The translations under genes were made by a program, and so were the position numbers. From Rheinheimera sp. EpRS3 (GTDB lineage: Bacteria > Pseudomonadota > Gammaproteobacteria > Enterobacterales > Alteromonadaceae), in NCBI RefSeq assembly GCF_001513785.1, contig NZ_LNQS01000008.1, positions 558,001 through 622,000 of the forward strand: 64,000 nt of DNA. The letters are read 5' to 3'. Under the pieces are notes generated by a model. It worked only from the letters and a program-made list of their open reading frames with translations. It was not told the DNA's origin and made no database searches. Of the stretch, positions 17,584-27,518 are shown piece after piece. The first letter of the stretch is position 1; the number at the start of each line of letters is the position of its first letter.

Positions 17584-18765
17584 TTAACAATACTGCCCCG
17601 CTACCCAGCCGGACGCCCAGGCCCACTGGAAGTTATAGCCACCGAGCCAACCGGTTACGTCGACCACTTCGCCGATAAAATACAAGCCGGGTTGTTGTTT
17701 GGCTTCCATGGTTTTGGAAGATAAATAATCGGTATCTACACCGCCGATGGTCACCTCTGCAGTGCGGTAGCCTTCAGTGCCGTTGGGTTTAAATACATAA
17801 GCATGCAGGCTGTCGGCAAGCTGTTTAATGCTTTTCGGGTTTAACGCTTTCAGCGGCTGGTTAGTAAAAACTTTTAGCTCCAGTAGTTTTTCTACCAGCC
17901 GTTTTGGTAGCAATTTAGCCAGTGCGGTTTTTACTTCCTGCTCCGGGTGCGCTTGCTGTTGCGCCGATAAAAACTCTGCCACATCAGTTTGCGGTGCCAT
18001 ATTCACTATTACTTCATCACCAGGCTGCCAGTAGCTGGAAATTTGCAGTATGGCCGGCCCGCTTAAACCGCGGTGGGTAAACAGCATATCTTCCGGGAAT
18101 ACGGTGCCATTCGCTTCAGCGGTGACCGGTAAGGACACACCGCTGATTTCTTCAAACACCGCTTTGTCGCTGGGTTGCCAGGTTAATGGCACTAAGGCGG
18201 CGCGCAGCGGCAGTACTTTTAAGCCAAACTGTTCGGCCAGCTGAAAACCAAAGGCGGTAGCACCTAAATTCGGCAGGCTTAAACCACCGCTGGCCACCAC
18301 TAAACTGTGGCACTGGCGGCTAAGCTCTGCCGTAGTAACGGTATATTGGCCATCGCCAAAGCTGACGCCGGTAATGCTTTGCTGCAGGGCAATTTGCACA
18401 TTGGCGGCTTTGACCTCGCTTAGCAGCATATCAACAATATCTTTGGCGGAATCATCACAGAACAGCTGGCCAAGCGTTTTCTCGTGGTAGGCAATAGCAT
18501 GCTTTTGCACCATAGCGATAAAATCCCACTGCGTATAGCGGCTAAGAGCCGATTTACAGAAGTGTTTGTTTTGCGACAGGAAGTTTTCCGGCCCGGCATA
18601 CATATTGGTAAAATTACAGCGGCCACCGCCCGACATCAGAATTTTACGGCCAACCCGCTTGCCATTATCCAGCAGCAAGACCTTACGGCCACGTTTACCG
18701 GCTTCTATCGCGCACATTAAGCCCGCTGCGCCGGCACCTATGATTATGACATCCCACTGCTGCAT
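17584..18765 (-). CDS. YhiN/HI0933 family FAD-dependent flavoprotein
   Basis: The 393-residue protein belongs to the YhiN (BaiN-like, HI0933) flavoprotein family. It opens with the FAD-binding fold DVIIIGAGAAGLMCAIEAG (residues 5-23), followed by the family signature RKILMSGGGRCNFTN (about 41-55), GQLFCDDSAKDIVDML, and the closing GLYFIGEVVDVTGWLGGYNFQ. It is a cytoplasmic NAD(P)-type oxidoreductase with no agreed substrate in proteobacteria. The start overlaps the stop of the waaA-kdkA gene (TAATG). Confidence 0.93.
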   Translation of the reverse strand: MQQWDVIIIGAGAAGLMCAIEAGKRGRKVLLLDNGKRVGRKILMSGGGRCNFTNMYAGPENFLSQNKHFCKSALSRYTQWDFIAMVQKHAIAYHEKTLGQLFCDDSAKDIVDMLLSEVKAANVQIALQQSITGVSFGDGQYTVTTAELSRQCHSLVVASGGLSLPNLGATAFGFQLAEQFGLKVLPLRAALVPLTWQPSDKAVFEEISGVSLPVTAEANGTVFPEDMLFTHRGLSGPAILQISSYWQPGDEVIVNMAPQTDVAEFLSAQQQAHPEQEVKTALAKLLPKRLVEKLLELKVFTNQPLKALNPKSIKQLADSLHAYVFKPNGTEGYRTAEVTIGGVDTDYLSSKTMEAKQQPGLYFIGEVVDVTGWLGGYNFQWAWASGWVAGQYC

Positions 18766-20828
18766 TAATTTATACTCTTTTCTATCCGGGTTGCCGGGAG
18801 TTGGCTGGCTTGCTGATAACCCAGCTCAAGCACGGCGAATTGCTCACTCTGCCAATGGAAGACCGGCAGCTGCTGTTTTTCTTTATTTAAAGAACGTAAT
18901 AAACGCTGTACATTCTGTTGTTTCCAGCTTTGATCCGCAAAGTCGGCGCTGCTTCGAATAGCACATTTATCAAAATCTATCAGCCAAAACTGGCCCTGCT
19001 TATCCAATAAAATATTGTGACAGTTTAAATCGGAGTGATACACATTGTGCTGATGGAAACGTGCGATTAAAGCCCCCAGTTGCTGCCACTCAGCGCGGCT
19101 TAAAGCACGTTGTTGCAATAGATGGGCAAGGTCGGTGGTGCCAGGTATAAGTTCAATCAATATATCGGCGCTATAGCCAAAGAGATGTTGTTGATACAAA
19201 GCCGCACAGGGCCGGGGCACAGGTAACCCCCACTGCCGCATTTGCCAGAGTAAACTAAATTCTGCCATAGCCCGGCTTTGTGTTACCGGCTGTGGCCAAA
19301 ACCGGTCTTGGTTGATTTTACCCACCAGGCCACCACGATAATAATGTCGCAGTACCGCCTGTTTGCCATGCTGCTGCACAAACCATACAGTATTGCGCCC
19401 CTTCGACTGGCCTGTTACTAAACCTTGCTGCTGCCAATATTGCGGCTGAAAATACTGCAGTTCAAACTGCGGATAAAACACCGGGTCAAACCACGCCATA
19501 GCCTTGTCATTGTTAATTATGCTGACATCAGCCAGCGGTACTAATGCCCGCACCTGTGCCATGATGCGCGACACTGCACCTTGCTGCTGCTGATACAGTT
19601 TTAAACCTTTTGCACCGGCCTCAATAGCCAGCTCTGGTTGCTGAATAAGTTGAGTGACTGTGCCAACCAGATCAGCAACCGCAGCAACCTGAAAATATGC
19701 TTGCTGTTGTTGCAATAATTGAAATACCAACTGAAAATTAAATACATAAGGGCCTGATAATACGGCTTTAGCAAACGCCATAGCTTCCAGCGGATTATGG
19801 CCGCCGCGCTCAATCAGGCTACCGCCGATAAAGACAAAATCGGCCAGCTGATACCAGCTTAATAACTCGCCCATTGAATCACCAAGCCAGACTTCGGTAT
19901 TGGCAGCTGGCATCTGGCCCTTACTACGGCGGATAAACTTAACTTGCTGTTGCTGCAAGAGCTGCGCGACAACATCAAAACGCTCCGGATGGCGGGGCAC
20001 CAACACCAGCAATAGCTGCGGAAACTGGTTTTTTAACTGCTGATAAGCCTGAATAAGCAGCTCATCTTCACCGGCATGACTGCTGCCCGCCACCCAAACG
20101 ATACGGCCTTGCAGCACTGGTTTTAAGCTTTGTGCCAGTTGCACACTACTTTCTGGCACGTCCAGTTCAAACTTTATATTGCCTGCGACACTAACCTGCT
20201 GAGCCCCAAGGGCTTGAAAACGCCGGGCGCTGTTTTTATCCTGAGTCAGAATTTGGCCAATGCTTTTCAACATAGGCTGCGTCAAGGCACTACAACGCTT
20301 ATAACCTTTGGCTGAACGTGCTGATAAACGGGCATTGACGATCAAAGTGGGAATAGACAGCGCTTTACAATTGGCTAGCAGATTAGGCCAAAGTTCAGTT
20401 TCTAAAATCAGTAACAACTGCGGCTGCATCCACTTCAGCCAGCGGCGCATCAGTAGCGGGTAGTCAAAAGGCAGGTAACAATGCTCAAGGGTTCTGCCCA
20501 GCTGCTGCTGTTCAGCCTGCAATTTTTCAATAGCGGCAGAGGCTGTAGGTGTGGTGCAGCTAATAGTGAAAGGCAAATGCGGATACTGCTGTAACAGTTG
20601 CTTAATCAAAGGTTTGGCAGCGTTAAACTCACCCACTGAGACAGTATGCAGCACTATGCCATTTTTGGCAGACGCAGCAGGCAGCTTCAGCGCAAAACGC
20701 TCAGCAAAGCGCTGGCGATAGCCAGGGTCTTTGCGCGAGCGCAGCAATAAATACAGTACAAGCAAGGGCGTCAGCGCCACAACCACGGCGCTGTATAGCA
20801 ATCTTAACAGCAGAAAAACAGGCTGCAT
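18765..20828 (-). CDS. waaA-kdkA: Fusion of Kdo transferase (WaaA) and Kdo kinase (KdkA)
   Basis: One 687-residue frame joins two lipopolysaccharide enzymes. Residues 1-425 are WaaA, which moves Kdo from CMP-Kdo to lipid A: N-terminal membrane anchor, catalytic Glu67 (SVGEFNAAKPL), ILETELWPN near 141, NIKFE near 217, and the GGSLIERGGHNPLE segment at 335-348. Residues 440-680 are KdkA, which phosphorylates Kdo: WFDP at 446, VLRHYYRGG at 492, GLPVPRP, then kinase motifs HSDLNCHN (Asp600, Asn605) and IDFD (Asp618). KdkA is normally a separate protein of about 240 residues. A linker near 428-442 joins them with no stop. It implies a single, phosphorylated Kdo in the core. Confidence 0.95.
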   Translation of the reverse strand: MQPVFLLLRLLYSAVVVALTPLLVLYLLLRSRKDPGYRQRFAERFALKLPAASAKNGIVLHTVSVGEFNAAKPLIKQLLQQYPHLPFTISCTTPTASAAIEKLQAEQQQLGRTLEHCYLPFDYPLLMRRWLKWMQPQLLLILETELWPNLLANCKALSIPTLIVNARLSARSAKGYKRCSALTQPMLKSIGQILTQDKNSARRFQALGAQQVSVAGNIKFELDVPESSVQLAQSLKPVLQGRIVWVAGSSHAGEDELLIQAYQQLKNQFPQLLLVLVPRHPERFDVVAQLLQQQQVKFIRRSKGQMPAANTEVWLGDSMGELLSWYQLADFVFIGGSLIERGGHNPLEAMAFAKAVLSGPYVFNFQLVFQLLQQQQAYFQVAAVADLVGTVTQLIQQPELAIEAGAKGLKLYQQQQGAVSRIMAQVRALVPLADVSIINNDKAMAWFDPVFYPQFELQYFQPQYWQQQGLVTGQSKGRNTVWFVQQHGKQAVLRHYYRGGLVGKINQDRFWPQPVTQSRAMAEFSLLWQMRQWGLPVPRPCAALYQQHLFGYSADILIELIPGTTDLAHLLQQRALSRAEWQQLGALIARFHQHNVYHSDLNCHNILLDKQGQFWLIDFDKCAIRSSADFADQSWKQQNVQRLLRSLNKEKQQLPVFHWQSEQFAVLELGYQQASQLPATRIEKSIN

Positions 20829-21608
20829 TTAGCTTTTTGCTTTGGCTTTAGCATCAGCCACCATAGTGGCTAAAGCGGCATATTTATGAAAAGCATACTG
20901 GCCCAGCACTATCGCCATCAGTAAACCACGCCAGCCGTCAAGGAAACCTAAACGCAGTACATATTGCTGAATAAAATCGGTGAAAAACCGCAAAATGGCA
21001 TAACTCAAACCAGCCTTTTTACCGCGGGCAAATTTATCTTCAGCGCCTAAACAAGCATATTTCACATGCTTTTCCTGGCAATGCTGATAACTGCGCCAGC
21101 TGTGGTGAATAATGGCCGATTTCAACACCCGCACTTTTTCGTAAGGCAATAACAGGGTTTCATGCACCTGCCGATCTTTAAAACTGGCGCCTGTTTTTAA
21201 AAACAATTTGCCCTGCGGTGTGGAGTAACGACCATGTTTAAGCAACTTGCCAAAGAAGTAAGTGTGCCATGGCATTTTGATAAAATTGGCGTCTAAATCA
21301 GGCTCTGCCAATACCTGATCAATTTCCACTTTAAGTTCAGGCGTCAGCACTTCGTCGGCGTCTATGCTTAGCACCCAGTCATGTTCACACCAGGCCAAAG
21401 CACGGTTACGCTGCGGGCCAAAACCCGGCCAGTCGGTTTGATATACTTTATCGGCATACTGTTCGGCAATTGCCACTGTTCTGTCTTTACTGCCTGAGTC
21501 GACCACTATCAGTTGATCCACCCAGCCAGAGAGCGACTGTAAACAGGCTTCAATGCGGTCTTCTTCATTGCAGGAGATCACAAAACAGGAAATTTTACGG
21601 CTACGCAT
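20829..21608 (-). CDS. Family 2 glycosyltransferase, lipopolysaccharide core (WaaE/KdtX-like)
   Basis: The 259-residue enzyme is a GT2 family, GT-A fold transferase of the WaaE/KdtX type, which usually adds a glucose to the first heptose of the inner core and sits next to waaA. Seen: ISCNEEDRIEACLQSL near the start, IVVDSGSKDRT (nucleotide-sugar site), the SIDADEVLTPEL DxD metal motif near residue 82, and QVHETL near 144. It abuts waaA-kdkA without a gap and follows the GT25 gene after two bases. Donor and acceptor are inferred from relatives and place, not proven. Confidence 0.88.
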   Translation of the reverse strand: MRSRKISCFVISCNEEDRIEACLQSLSGWVDQLIVVDSGSKDRTVAIAEQYADKVYQTDWPGFGPQRNRALAWCEHDWVLSIDADEVLTPELKVEIDQVLAEPDLDANFIKMPWHTYFFGKLLKHGRYSTPQGKLFLKTGASFKDRQVHETLLLPYEKVRVLKSAIIHHSWRSYQHCQEKHVKYACLGAEDKFARGKKAGLSYAILRFFTDFIQQYVLRLGFLDGWRGLLMAIVLGQYAFHKYAALATMVADAKAKAKS

Positions 21609-21610
21609 GC

Positions 21611-22390
21611 TTAAACCTCTTCCTGTTTGGCGGGATTAAACTGTACCTGCGACACATCGCCTGACAGATGCTTGTTACGGATAGATTTCAGCTGGAAACG
21701 GTATTTCAGGTTACGCCAGAACGAGGTGCCCCCTTTACGGCTGCCGCCACTCATTTTGTCAATTTCACTTTCAAAACGGCTGGCCGACCATAAGCGATAA
21801 GGCAAGATTGAATACACCGTCAGGTTCAGCTCCGGATAAAACTGTAAGTCGACATCTACGGGGCGGAAAAATTTCGGCCGGCTGAGCAGCTTTTTCGCGC
21901 CTTCCAGCGTCAGGGCATAAGCTGTGGTGCAGTTCGGTACTTTAGCAAAGTTCACCAGTTGATAGCCATCACCCAGATCTTTTTTCTGCTCGCCCTGGCC
22001 TGCTCTGTCATCGGCCAGTTTAATCATATCCCAATGCTTTAGCTGGGTAATTTTTTCCAGCACGGTCAGAAATTCAGGCTCAAGGTCAATGTCGTCTTCC
22101 AGAATAAAAGCCATGGCGATGTTTTCATCCACCATACGTTGCCACAAAGTACGGTGACTCAAATAACAGCCAATTTCGCCGGGAGACAAAGGCCGGCGGA
22201 ATTTTTTCTGGTTAAGCGCAGGATCATAACAAGCTGCCACGTCGCCGGGGCTAAGGTTTTTACCATAAATGGCACTAAAGCGCTCTGCGTCCAGCCCCAG
22301 CTTGTGCAGTTGCTTTTTAGCAGACTCATAACGCTCTGGGTTAGAATCCAGATTAATTAACCAGATTGGGTATCCAGCATACTGTCCCAT
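21611..22390 (-). CDS. Family 25 glycosyltransferase (LPS/LOS biosynthesis)
   Basis: The 259-residue protein is a GT25 family transferase of the LgtB/Lex2B type that extends lipopolysaccharide or lipooligosaccharide, commonly by adding galactose. Motifs: WLINLDSNPERYE near the start, GEIGCYLSHRTLWQ, and the acidic metal motif AFILEDDIDLEPEF. The frame is open to 22546, but the ATG at 22390 is preceded by GGAAGAA and the product then begins with the usual family N-terminus, so this start is used. It is first in the leftward core operon and divergent from gmhA, with about 176 bases between for both promoters. Confidence 0.88.
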   Translation of the reverse strand: MGQYAGYPIWLINLDSNPERYESAKKQLHKLGLDAERFSAIYGKNLSPGDVAACYDPALNQKKFRRPLSPGEIGCYLSHRTLWQRMVDENIAMAFILEDDIDLEPEFLTVLEKITQLKHWDMIKLADDRAGQGEQKKDLGDGYQLVNFAKVPNCTTAYALTLEGAKKLLSRPKFFRPVDVDLQFYPELNLTVYSILPYRLWSASRFESEIDKMSGGSRKGGTSFWRNLKYRFQLKSIRNKHLSGDVSQVQFNPAKQEEV

Positions 22391-22566
22391 GTATTTCTTC
22401 CGTTTTGTGTCGCGAATATGCAACGATTTTACCTGAACGACTTCTAAAGGCAGAGCTTTTTTTCCCTGCGCAGGCCTTGCAGACACAGAGCATTGCGAAA
22501 AAGTTCTTTTGCAATAAACAAGATCCGTTAAAATGCCTTTATTCAAGCAGCCAAGCCGAGCCTTAT

Positions 22567-23148
22567 ATGTCAGATTTAGAACAGAGTTTTTTACAGAGTT
22601 TAAAACGTCACCGTGATGCCTTTGCCACGGTGGAGGCTTATCATGGCCAGGCTATGCAATTACTGGCCGCCGTGCAGGACTGCTTAAAACAAGGCGGCAA
22701 AGTGGTCTGGATGGGCAATGGCGGCAGCGCGGCCGACAGCCAGCATTTAGCCGCCGAGTTTATGGTGCGTTACAAAGCCGAACGTGGCCCGCTGGCATCT
22801 ATTGCCTTAACCACAGACACGTCTATTCTGACAGCCCATGCCAACGACTACCATTTTGACAGCGTGTTTGAGCGTCAGGTGTTAGGTTTAGTGCGGCCAC
22901 AAGATGTGGTGATTGGTTTAACCACGTCGGGCAAAAGCCCGAATATCAATTTAGCCTTAAAAGCCGCCAATGAATTAGGCGCTTTTACCGTAGCCCTGAC
23001 CGGCCGCGATGGAGGCTTAGTTAAAGATATTGCCAAACTGCCGATTATCGTTAAAAACGACGAAACGGCCCGCATTCAGGAAATACATATGTTTATTGGC
23101 CACTGGCTATGTGAAGCTTTAGACCTTGCCATCGTAGGTAATAACTAA
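22567..23148 (+). CDS. gmhA: Phosphoheptose isomerase
   Basis: GmhA converts sedoheptulose 7-phosphate to D-glycero-D-manno-heptose 7-phosphate, the first step of ADP-heptose synthesis for the inner core. The 193-residue product is a standard SIS-domain protein: [16 protein letters not shown] (about 51-66), TTSGKSPN (about 119-126), and the [14 protein letters not shown] helix near the end. The frame runs open from 22366, but the ATG at 22567 gives the family N-terminus ([12 protein letters not shown]). The stop overlaps the hldE start (TAATG). Confidence 0.95.
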   Translation: MSDLEQSFLQSLKRHRDAFATVEAYHGQAMQLLAAVQDCLKQGGKVVWMGNGGSAADSQHLAAEFMVRYKAERGPLASIALTTDTSILTAHANDYHFDSVFERQVLGLVRPQDVVIGLTTSGKSPNINLALKAANELGAFTVALTGRDGGLVKDIAKLPIIVKNDETARIQEIHMFIGHWLCEALDLAIVGNN

Positions 23149-24608
23149 TGATTAACCTGAGCCTGCTGCAAAATTTGTCTTCGGCTTCTGTACTGGTAGT
23201 AGGTGATGTGATGCTGGACCGTTATTTTAATGGCGACTCGCAGCGGATATCACCGGAAGCGCCGGTGCCTGTGGTAAAAATCAGCAAAATAGAAGACAAA
23301 GCCGGTGGCGCTGCCAACGTGGCACGTAATATCGCCCATCTGGACGGTAAAGTGGGCTTATTAGGTATTATTGGTAACGACAGCGCCGGTGAGTCGTTGC
23401 AACAGTTGCTGGCGGGTGAACAAATTCACTCCGAGCTGTTTAGTCAGGATCATAAACCTACTATCGCTAAAATGCGGGTGGTGTCGCGCCAGCAGCAAAT
23501 AGTGCGGCTGGATCAGGAAGAAATGTTCAGCAGCGAAGACGCCGAACTCTTGGCTGAGCGTTTTGCCACTGTGTATCAGAACTACGATGTAATTCTGTTC
23601 AGTGATTACAACAAAGGCTCATTGCAGCATATTGCCAAAATGATCAAACTGGCCAAAGCGGCGGGCAAAACCGTATTGGTCGACCCAAAACAAGCCGATT
23701 TGTCGGTATATGCCGGTGCTGATGTGATTACGCCGAATTTAGGCGAATTTAAAAGCGCTGGCGGTAAAATCGGCTCGGTGGATGAGATGCTAAGTTCAGC
23801 CCGCGAGCTGATGCAAAAAGCCGGCGTAGCTTCTATTTTATTAACCCGCAGCGAACAAGGCATGAGCCTTATTACCGCCACTGAACATTTTCACTTCCCG
23901 GCACAAGTGCTGGAAGTCAGTGATGTTACCGGTGCCGGCGATACCGTGATCGCCACGTTGGCGGTGATGTTAAGTGCTGGTATGTCTTTGCATGACGCCA
24001 CTCAGTTGGCGAACTTAGCGGCAGGTATAGTGGTGGGCAAAGTAGGTGCCGCTACGGTTTCACCTGAAGAGCTGGCCGCTAAGCTAAATAAAGATCTATT
24101 CCGTCAGGGCGATTTTTACCAGACGCCTTTTGACAAAGTCCTGCAGCATATTCAGTTTGCCCGGCAAAACGGCGAACGTATTGTGTTTACCAATGGCTGC
24201 TTTGATATTTTACACGCTGGTCATGTGCGTTATTTAGCGCAGGCTAAAGCGTTGGGTGACCGTTTAGTGGTGGGCCTGAATTCAGATGCTTCAGTGCGCC
24301 GCTTAAAAGGCGAACAGCGCCCTATCAATACTTTGGAAGACCGCGCCACTGTGCTGGCAAGTTTGGCTAGTGTCGACTGGGTGGTGCCTTTTGGCGATGA
24401 CACAGCCGAAAACGATACGCCGCTCAAATTAATCAGCACCATATTGCCTGACGTATTGGTAAAAGGTGGCGACTACAGCATTGCAACCATAGTAGGCGCT
24501 GACGTGGTGATTGCTCATGGTGGTGAAGTGCAGATGCTGACTTTTGTTGATGGCCGCTCCACCAGCAAAGTGATACGCAAAATTCAGGACTTGCAGGGAA
24601 ATAACTGA
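23148..24608 (+). CDS. hldE: Bifunctional heptose 7-phosphate kinase / heptose 1-phosphate adenylyltransferase
   Basis: HldE catalyses two steps of ADP-heptose synthesis. Residues about 1-320 are a PfkB/ribokinase-type kinase ([13 protein letters not shown] near 50; TGAGDT, with the catalytic Asp, near 263), and about 340-486 a cytidylyltransferase-like adenylyltransferase ([16 protein letters not shown], with the HxGH nucleotide motif near 357). The length of 486 is close to E. coli HldE (477). It overlaps gmhA by one base and is followed immediately by the heptosyltransferase. Confidence 0.96.
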   Translation: MINLSLLQNLSSASVLVVGDVMLDRYFNGDSQRISPEAPVPVVKISKIEDKAGGAANVARNIAHLDGKVGLLGIIGNDSAGESLQQLLAGEQIHSELFSQDHKPTIAKMRVVSRQQQIVRLDQEEMFSSEDAELLAERFATVYQNYDVILFSDYNKGSLQHIAKMIKLAKAAGKTVLVDPKQADLSVYAGADVITPNLGEFKSAGGKIGSVDEMLSSARELMQKAGVASILLTRSEQGMSLITATEHFHFPAQVLEVSDVTGAGDTVIATLAVMLSAGMSLHDATQLANLAAGIVVGKVGAATVSPEELAAKLNKDLFRQGDFYQTPFDKVLQHIQFARQNGERIVFTNGCFDILHAGHVRYLAQAKALGDRLVVGLNSDASVRRLKGEQRPINTLEDRATVLASLASVDWVVPFGDDTAENDTPLKLISTILPDVLVKGGDYSIATIVGADVVIAHGGEVQMLTFVDGRSTSKVIRKIQDLQGNN

Positions 24609-24609
24609 T

Positions 24610-25671
24610 TTGTCGCAGCCCATAAAATCTATTTGTATTCTGCGTTTATCTGCTATTGGCGATGTCTGCAATGCAGTGTCTGTAGTGCAGTCTATTCAGC
24701 GTCAGCACCCGCAGGCGCAGATCACCTGGATTATCGGCAAAATCGAAGCCCGTTTGCTGGAGGGTTTGCCCGGTGTACGTTTTGTCGTGTTTGATAAAAA
24801 GCTGGGCAAAGCAGCCTACAGCCAGTTAAAGCAGGATTTAAAACACGACTATTTTGATGTGCTGCTGCATATGCAGGTAGCCTTTCGCGCGAATGTCGCC
24901 TCTTTGTGTATCAAGGCGCGCAAAAAAATTGGTTTCGACTGGCATACCGCCAAAGAGTTACATGCGCTTTTTATGCGTCACCGTATAGCACCTGCGCCAC
25001 GCAGCCATGTGCTGGATGGCTTTCGCCAGTTTGCCAAAGCTATTGGGGTTACAGAACAACAGCTTGGTAAAACACCTACATGGCAACTGCCCATCCCTGA
25101 AGCAGACGAGTTATGGGCTAAACAGCAGTTAGCAGCCAGCGGTAATTCCAGAGTATTAGTCATTAGCCCCGCAGCGTCAAAAGCAGAACGTAACTGGTTA
25201 CCAGAACGTTATGCAGCCTTGGCCGATTATGCGCATACCAAAGGCTTTGCAGTGATTTTATCTGGTGGCCCGACAGAGCTGGAACGCAGTTTAAGTCAGG
25301 CTATTTTGGCATCGGCACAGCATCCAATCACAGACCTGACCGGCAAAACCAATTTAAAACAGCTGCTGGCTTTATTGAAACACGCAAGTTTAGTCTTAGC
25401 ACCAGATACAGGCCCTACTCATATGGCTGTGGCTGTTGGCACTCCGGTCATTGGTTTATATGGCCACAGCAATCCGGACCGCACCGGGCCTTATTTATTC
25501 CGTCAGTATGTGGTCGAGGCCTATCACCAATCTTTGCTGGAGCAGCAGGGCAAAACTGCAGCAGAATTAAAATGGGGCACCCGCGTCAAAGGCAGCGATA
25601 TTATGCAAAAAATAGCTGTAGAGGCCGTGACCGCCATGTTCGATAAAGTAGTGGCCGAACAGAAATTATGA
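24610..25671 (+). CDS. ADP-heptose:LPS heptosyltransferase-like GT9 protein
   Basis: The 353-residue enzyme belongs to GT9, the family of WaaC, WaaF and WaaQ, which move heptose from ADP-heptose to the lipopolysaccharide core. It opens ILRLSAIGDVCNAVSVVQ and carries ISPAASKAERNWLPERYAAL and APDTGPTHMAVAVGTPVIGLYG, the usual donor-site segments. The start appears to be TTG, two bases after the hldE stop. Its stop overlaps the gmhB start by four bases (ATGA). Whether it adds heptose I, II or another sugar cannot be told from sequence alone. Confidence 0.9.
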   Translation: MSQPIKSICILRLSAIGDVCNAVSVVQSIQRQHPQAQITWIIGKIEARLLEGLPGVRFVVFDKKLGKAAYSQLKQDLKHDYFDVLLHMQVAFRANVASLCIKARKKIGFDWHTAKELHALFMRHRIAPAPRSHVLDGFRQFAKAIGVTEQQLGKTPTWQLPIPEADELWAKQQLAASGNSRVLVISPAASKAERNWLPERYAALADYAHTKGFAVILSGGPTELERSLSQAILASAQHPITDLTGKTNLKQLLALLKHASLVLAPDTGPTHMAVAVGTPVIGLYGHSNPDRTGPYLFRQYVVEAYHQSLLEQQGKTAAELKWGTRVKGSDIMQKIAVEAVTAMFDKVVAEQKL

Positions 25672-26231
25672 GCCAGCCGCTAACCCCAAAACCTAAAGCT
25701 GCCTTTTTAGACCGTGATGGTGTCATTAATGTCGATCATGGTTACGTCAGCAGCCCGGAGCAATTCGAGTTTATTGACGGTGTATTTGATGCTTGCCGCC
25801 ATTTACAGCAACAAGGTTATTTGCTGATAGTAGTGACTAACCAATCTGGTATTGGCCGGGGTTATTACAACGAGCAGCAATTCCATCTGTTAACTGACTG
25901 GATGAAAGCTCAGTTTAAGTCGCATGGCGTGACTCTGACCGATGTATTTTTTTGCCCTCATCATCCGCTTAAGGCCAATCCACCTTATCAAATCGACTGC
26001 GATTGCCGTAAACCAGCCCCAGGCATGTTATTGCAGGCCATCAACAAGTATCAGCTAGACCCAAGCCAAAGCCTGATGTTAGGCGATAAAAAAGCTGATA
26101 TGCAGGCAGCAAAAGCTGCTGGTGTTGGCCGTAAGGTGCTGGTGTTATCAGGCCAGAGCCTGACAGAAGAAGATAAGGCCAGCGCAGATGAAATCTGGCC
26201 TTCGGTGAAAACTGCCCTGACAGCAGTGTAA
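25668..26231 (+). CDS. gmhB: D-glycero-D-manno-heptose 1,7-bisphosphate 7-phosphatase
   Basis: GmhB removes the 7-phosphate between the two HldE reactions. The 187-residue HAD-superfamily phosphatase shows FLDRDGVIN (nucleophile and general acid Asp near residues 15 and 17), VVTNQSGIGRGYY, the zinc loop CPHHP...CDCRKPAPGM, and LGDKKADMQAA. It ends the rightward heptose operon gmhA-hldE-GT9-gmhB and meets the peroxiredoxin gene tail to tail. Confidence 0.95.
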   Translation: MSQPLTPKPKAAFLDRDGVINVDHGYVSSPEQFEFIDGVFDACRHLQQQGYLLIVVTNQSGIGRGYYNEQQFHLLTDWMKAQFKSHGVTLTDVFFCPHHPLKANPPYQIDCDCRKPAPGMLLQAINKYQLDPSQSLMLGDKKADMQAAKAAGVGRKVLVLSGQSLTEEDKASADEIWPSVKTALTAV

Positions 26232-26253
26232 ATATACTAACCTGAGCGCTAAC

Positions 26254-26727
26254 TTACAGCGCGGCCAATACCACTTCAGCTTTGCTTACTTCAAAGGTTT
26301 TTGGTGCTTCAACATTGAGCAGCGTAACTACGCCGTTTTCAACGATCATGGCATAGCGTTGTGAGCGTACACCGCCAAAATCACCGGTTTCCATGGTCAG
26401 GCCAATCGCTTTATGAAAGGCAGCACCACCGTCGGCCAAAAATACAATTTCTTCGGCATTCTGGCTCTTGGCCCAGGCACTCATAACAAAAGCATCATTT
26501 ACTGCGGTGCAAACAATAGTATCAACGCCTTTGGCTTTGATCTGGTCGGCCAACGTAATATAACCCGGTAAGTGTGCAGCTGAGCAGGTAGGTGTAAAAG
26601 CACCAGGCACAGCAAACAATACCACTTTTTTGTTAGCAAAAATCTGGCTGGTGGTGGGGTTCATTACACCCTCTTTGGTCAGTTGCGAAAAACTCACCTC
26701 AGGTAACTTGTCGCCGGTTTTGATCAT
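26254..26727 (-). CDS. Peroxiredoxin, Prx5 type
   Basis: This 157-residue cytoplasmic thiol peroxidase reduces hydrogen peroxide and organic peroxides. It has the Prx5/AhpE-like pattern with peroxidatic Cys48 in PGAFTPTCS, and the later Arg in GVRSQRYAMIVENG. A second Cys lies at 73 (TIVCTAVND); the glutaredoxin domain fused to some relatives is absent, so the reductant must be a separate protein. It is 41 bases downstream of rsmJ on the same strand. Confidence 0.93.
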   Translation of the reverse strand: MIKTGDKLPEVSFSQLTKEGVMNPTTSQIFANKKVVLFAVPGAFTPTCSAAHLPGYITLADQIKAKGVDTIVCTAVNDAFVMSAWAKSQNAEEIVFLADGGAAFHKAIGLTMETGDFGGVRSQRYAMIVENGVVTLLNVEAPKTFEVSKAEVVLAAL

Positions 26728-26768
26728 GGTATTTCCCCTGTTTAATTAATCTGCTGTCAAAAGTATCA

Positions 26769-27518
26769 CTAAATTGCTGCATTAATATACACATCAAAGC
26801 GGTTATTCTTGCCGGTTACCGACATTGTCGGTGTTGTAGCGGCTAAAAAGTCGGCATAACCCGGCCGTTTTACCACCACGCGCTTTTGTGCCAGCTTAAG
26901 TGCCGGTGCCAGTAAGGCATCAGCATCAATATCACTGCCCACTACATCATGAAAAGCGCGCATTTCTTTTTTTACCAGCGCCGTTTTATCCCGCGGCGGA
27001 AACATAGGGTCCAGATACACCACATCAACAGCGCCATGCTGCTGCAGTGCTTCCAGCGCGCTGCTGTGCAGCAGTTGCATACGCTCGCCCAGCCAGTTAA
27101 GTTCAGTTATCGTCGCTGCCCGGCGCAAACCGTCAAACAGTAAAGCCGCCACTGCCGGGTTACGCTCAACCAGGGTTACCTTAGCACCCAGGCTGGCTAG
27201 TACAAAAGCATCACGGCCCAGGCCCGCAGTGGCATCTAATACGGTGAGATCGCGCTTTTTGTTCAGCCCGCAAGCTTTGGCAATTGCCTCACCTTTGCCA
27301 CCGCCATGCAAGCGCCGGTAACTGGCAGCACCGCTGGCAAAGTCGACCTGTATATCGCCTTGTTTGGGTAGTTCACTGTGGCGCAATACCAACGCATTAT
27401 CCTGCCAGGCCAGATGCCAGCCAACGGCCTCTGTGGCTAAGGTTAAACCAAACTGCTGACAGAGGCTGGCAGCATAGTCTGCATTAAGCTCAGGGCTGTG
27501 TAATAAATTCAGCGACAT
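26769..27518 (-). CDS. rsmJ: 16S rRNA (guanine1516-N2)-methyltransferase
   Basis: RsmJ methylates G1516 of 16S rRNA. The 249-residue protein contains the family block [13 protein letters not shown], the SAM-binding motif [18 protein letters not shown], and the catalytic DPMFPPR followed by KKEMRAF. Its start overlaps the stop of the Tag-like gene by one base (TAATG), so the two are translationally coupled. Confidence 0.94.
   Translation of the reverse strand: MSLNLLHSPELNADYAASLCQQFGLTLATEAVGWHLAWQDNALVLRHSELPKQGDIQVDFASGAASYRRLHGGGKGEAIAKACGLNKKRDLTVLDATAGLGRDAFVLASLGAKVTLVERNPAVAALLFDGLRRAATITELNWLGERMQLLHSSALEALQQHGAVDVVYLDPMFPPRDKTALVKKEMRAFHDVVGSDIDADALLAPALKLAQKRVVVKRPGYADFLAATTPTMSVTGKNNRFDVYINAAI

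Noticed and set aside
19560-20060. Runs of CTG/CAG-type triplets in waaA-kdkA, also seen in the hybrid kinase gene
   Set aside because: These encode Gln-rich stretches in real proteins and are not a satellite or CRISPR-type repeat.
26246-26262. GCGCT/AGCGC hairpin between gmhB and the peroxiredoxin gene
   Set aside because: Only five pairs, overlaps the peroxiredoxin stop codon, and has no T-run.
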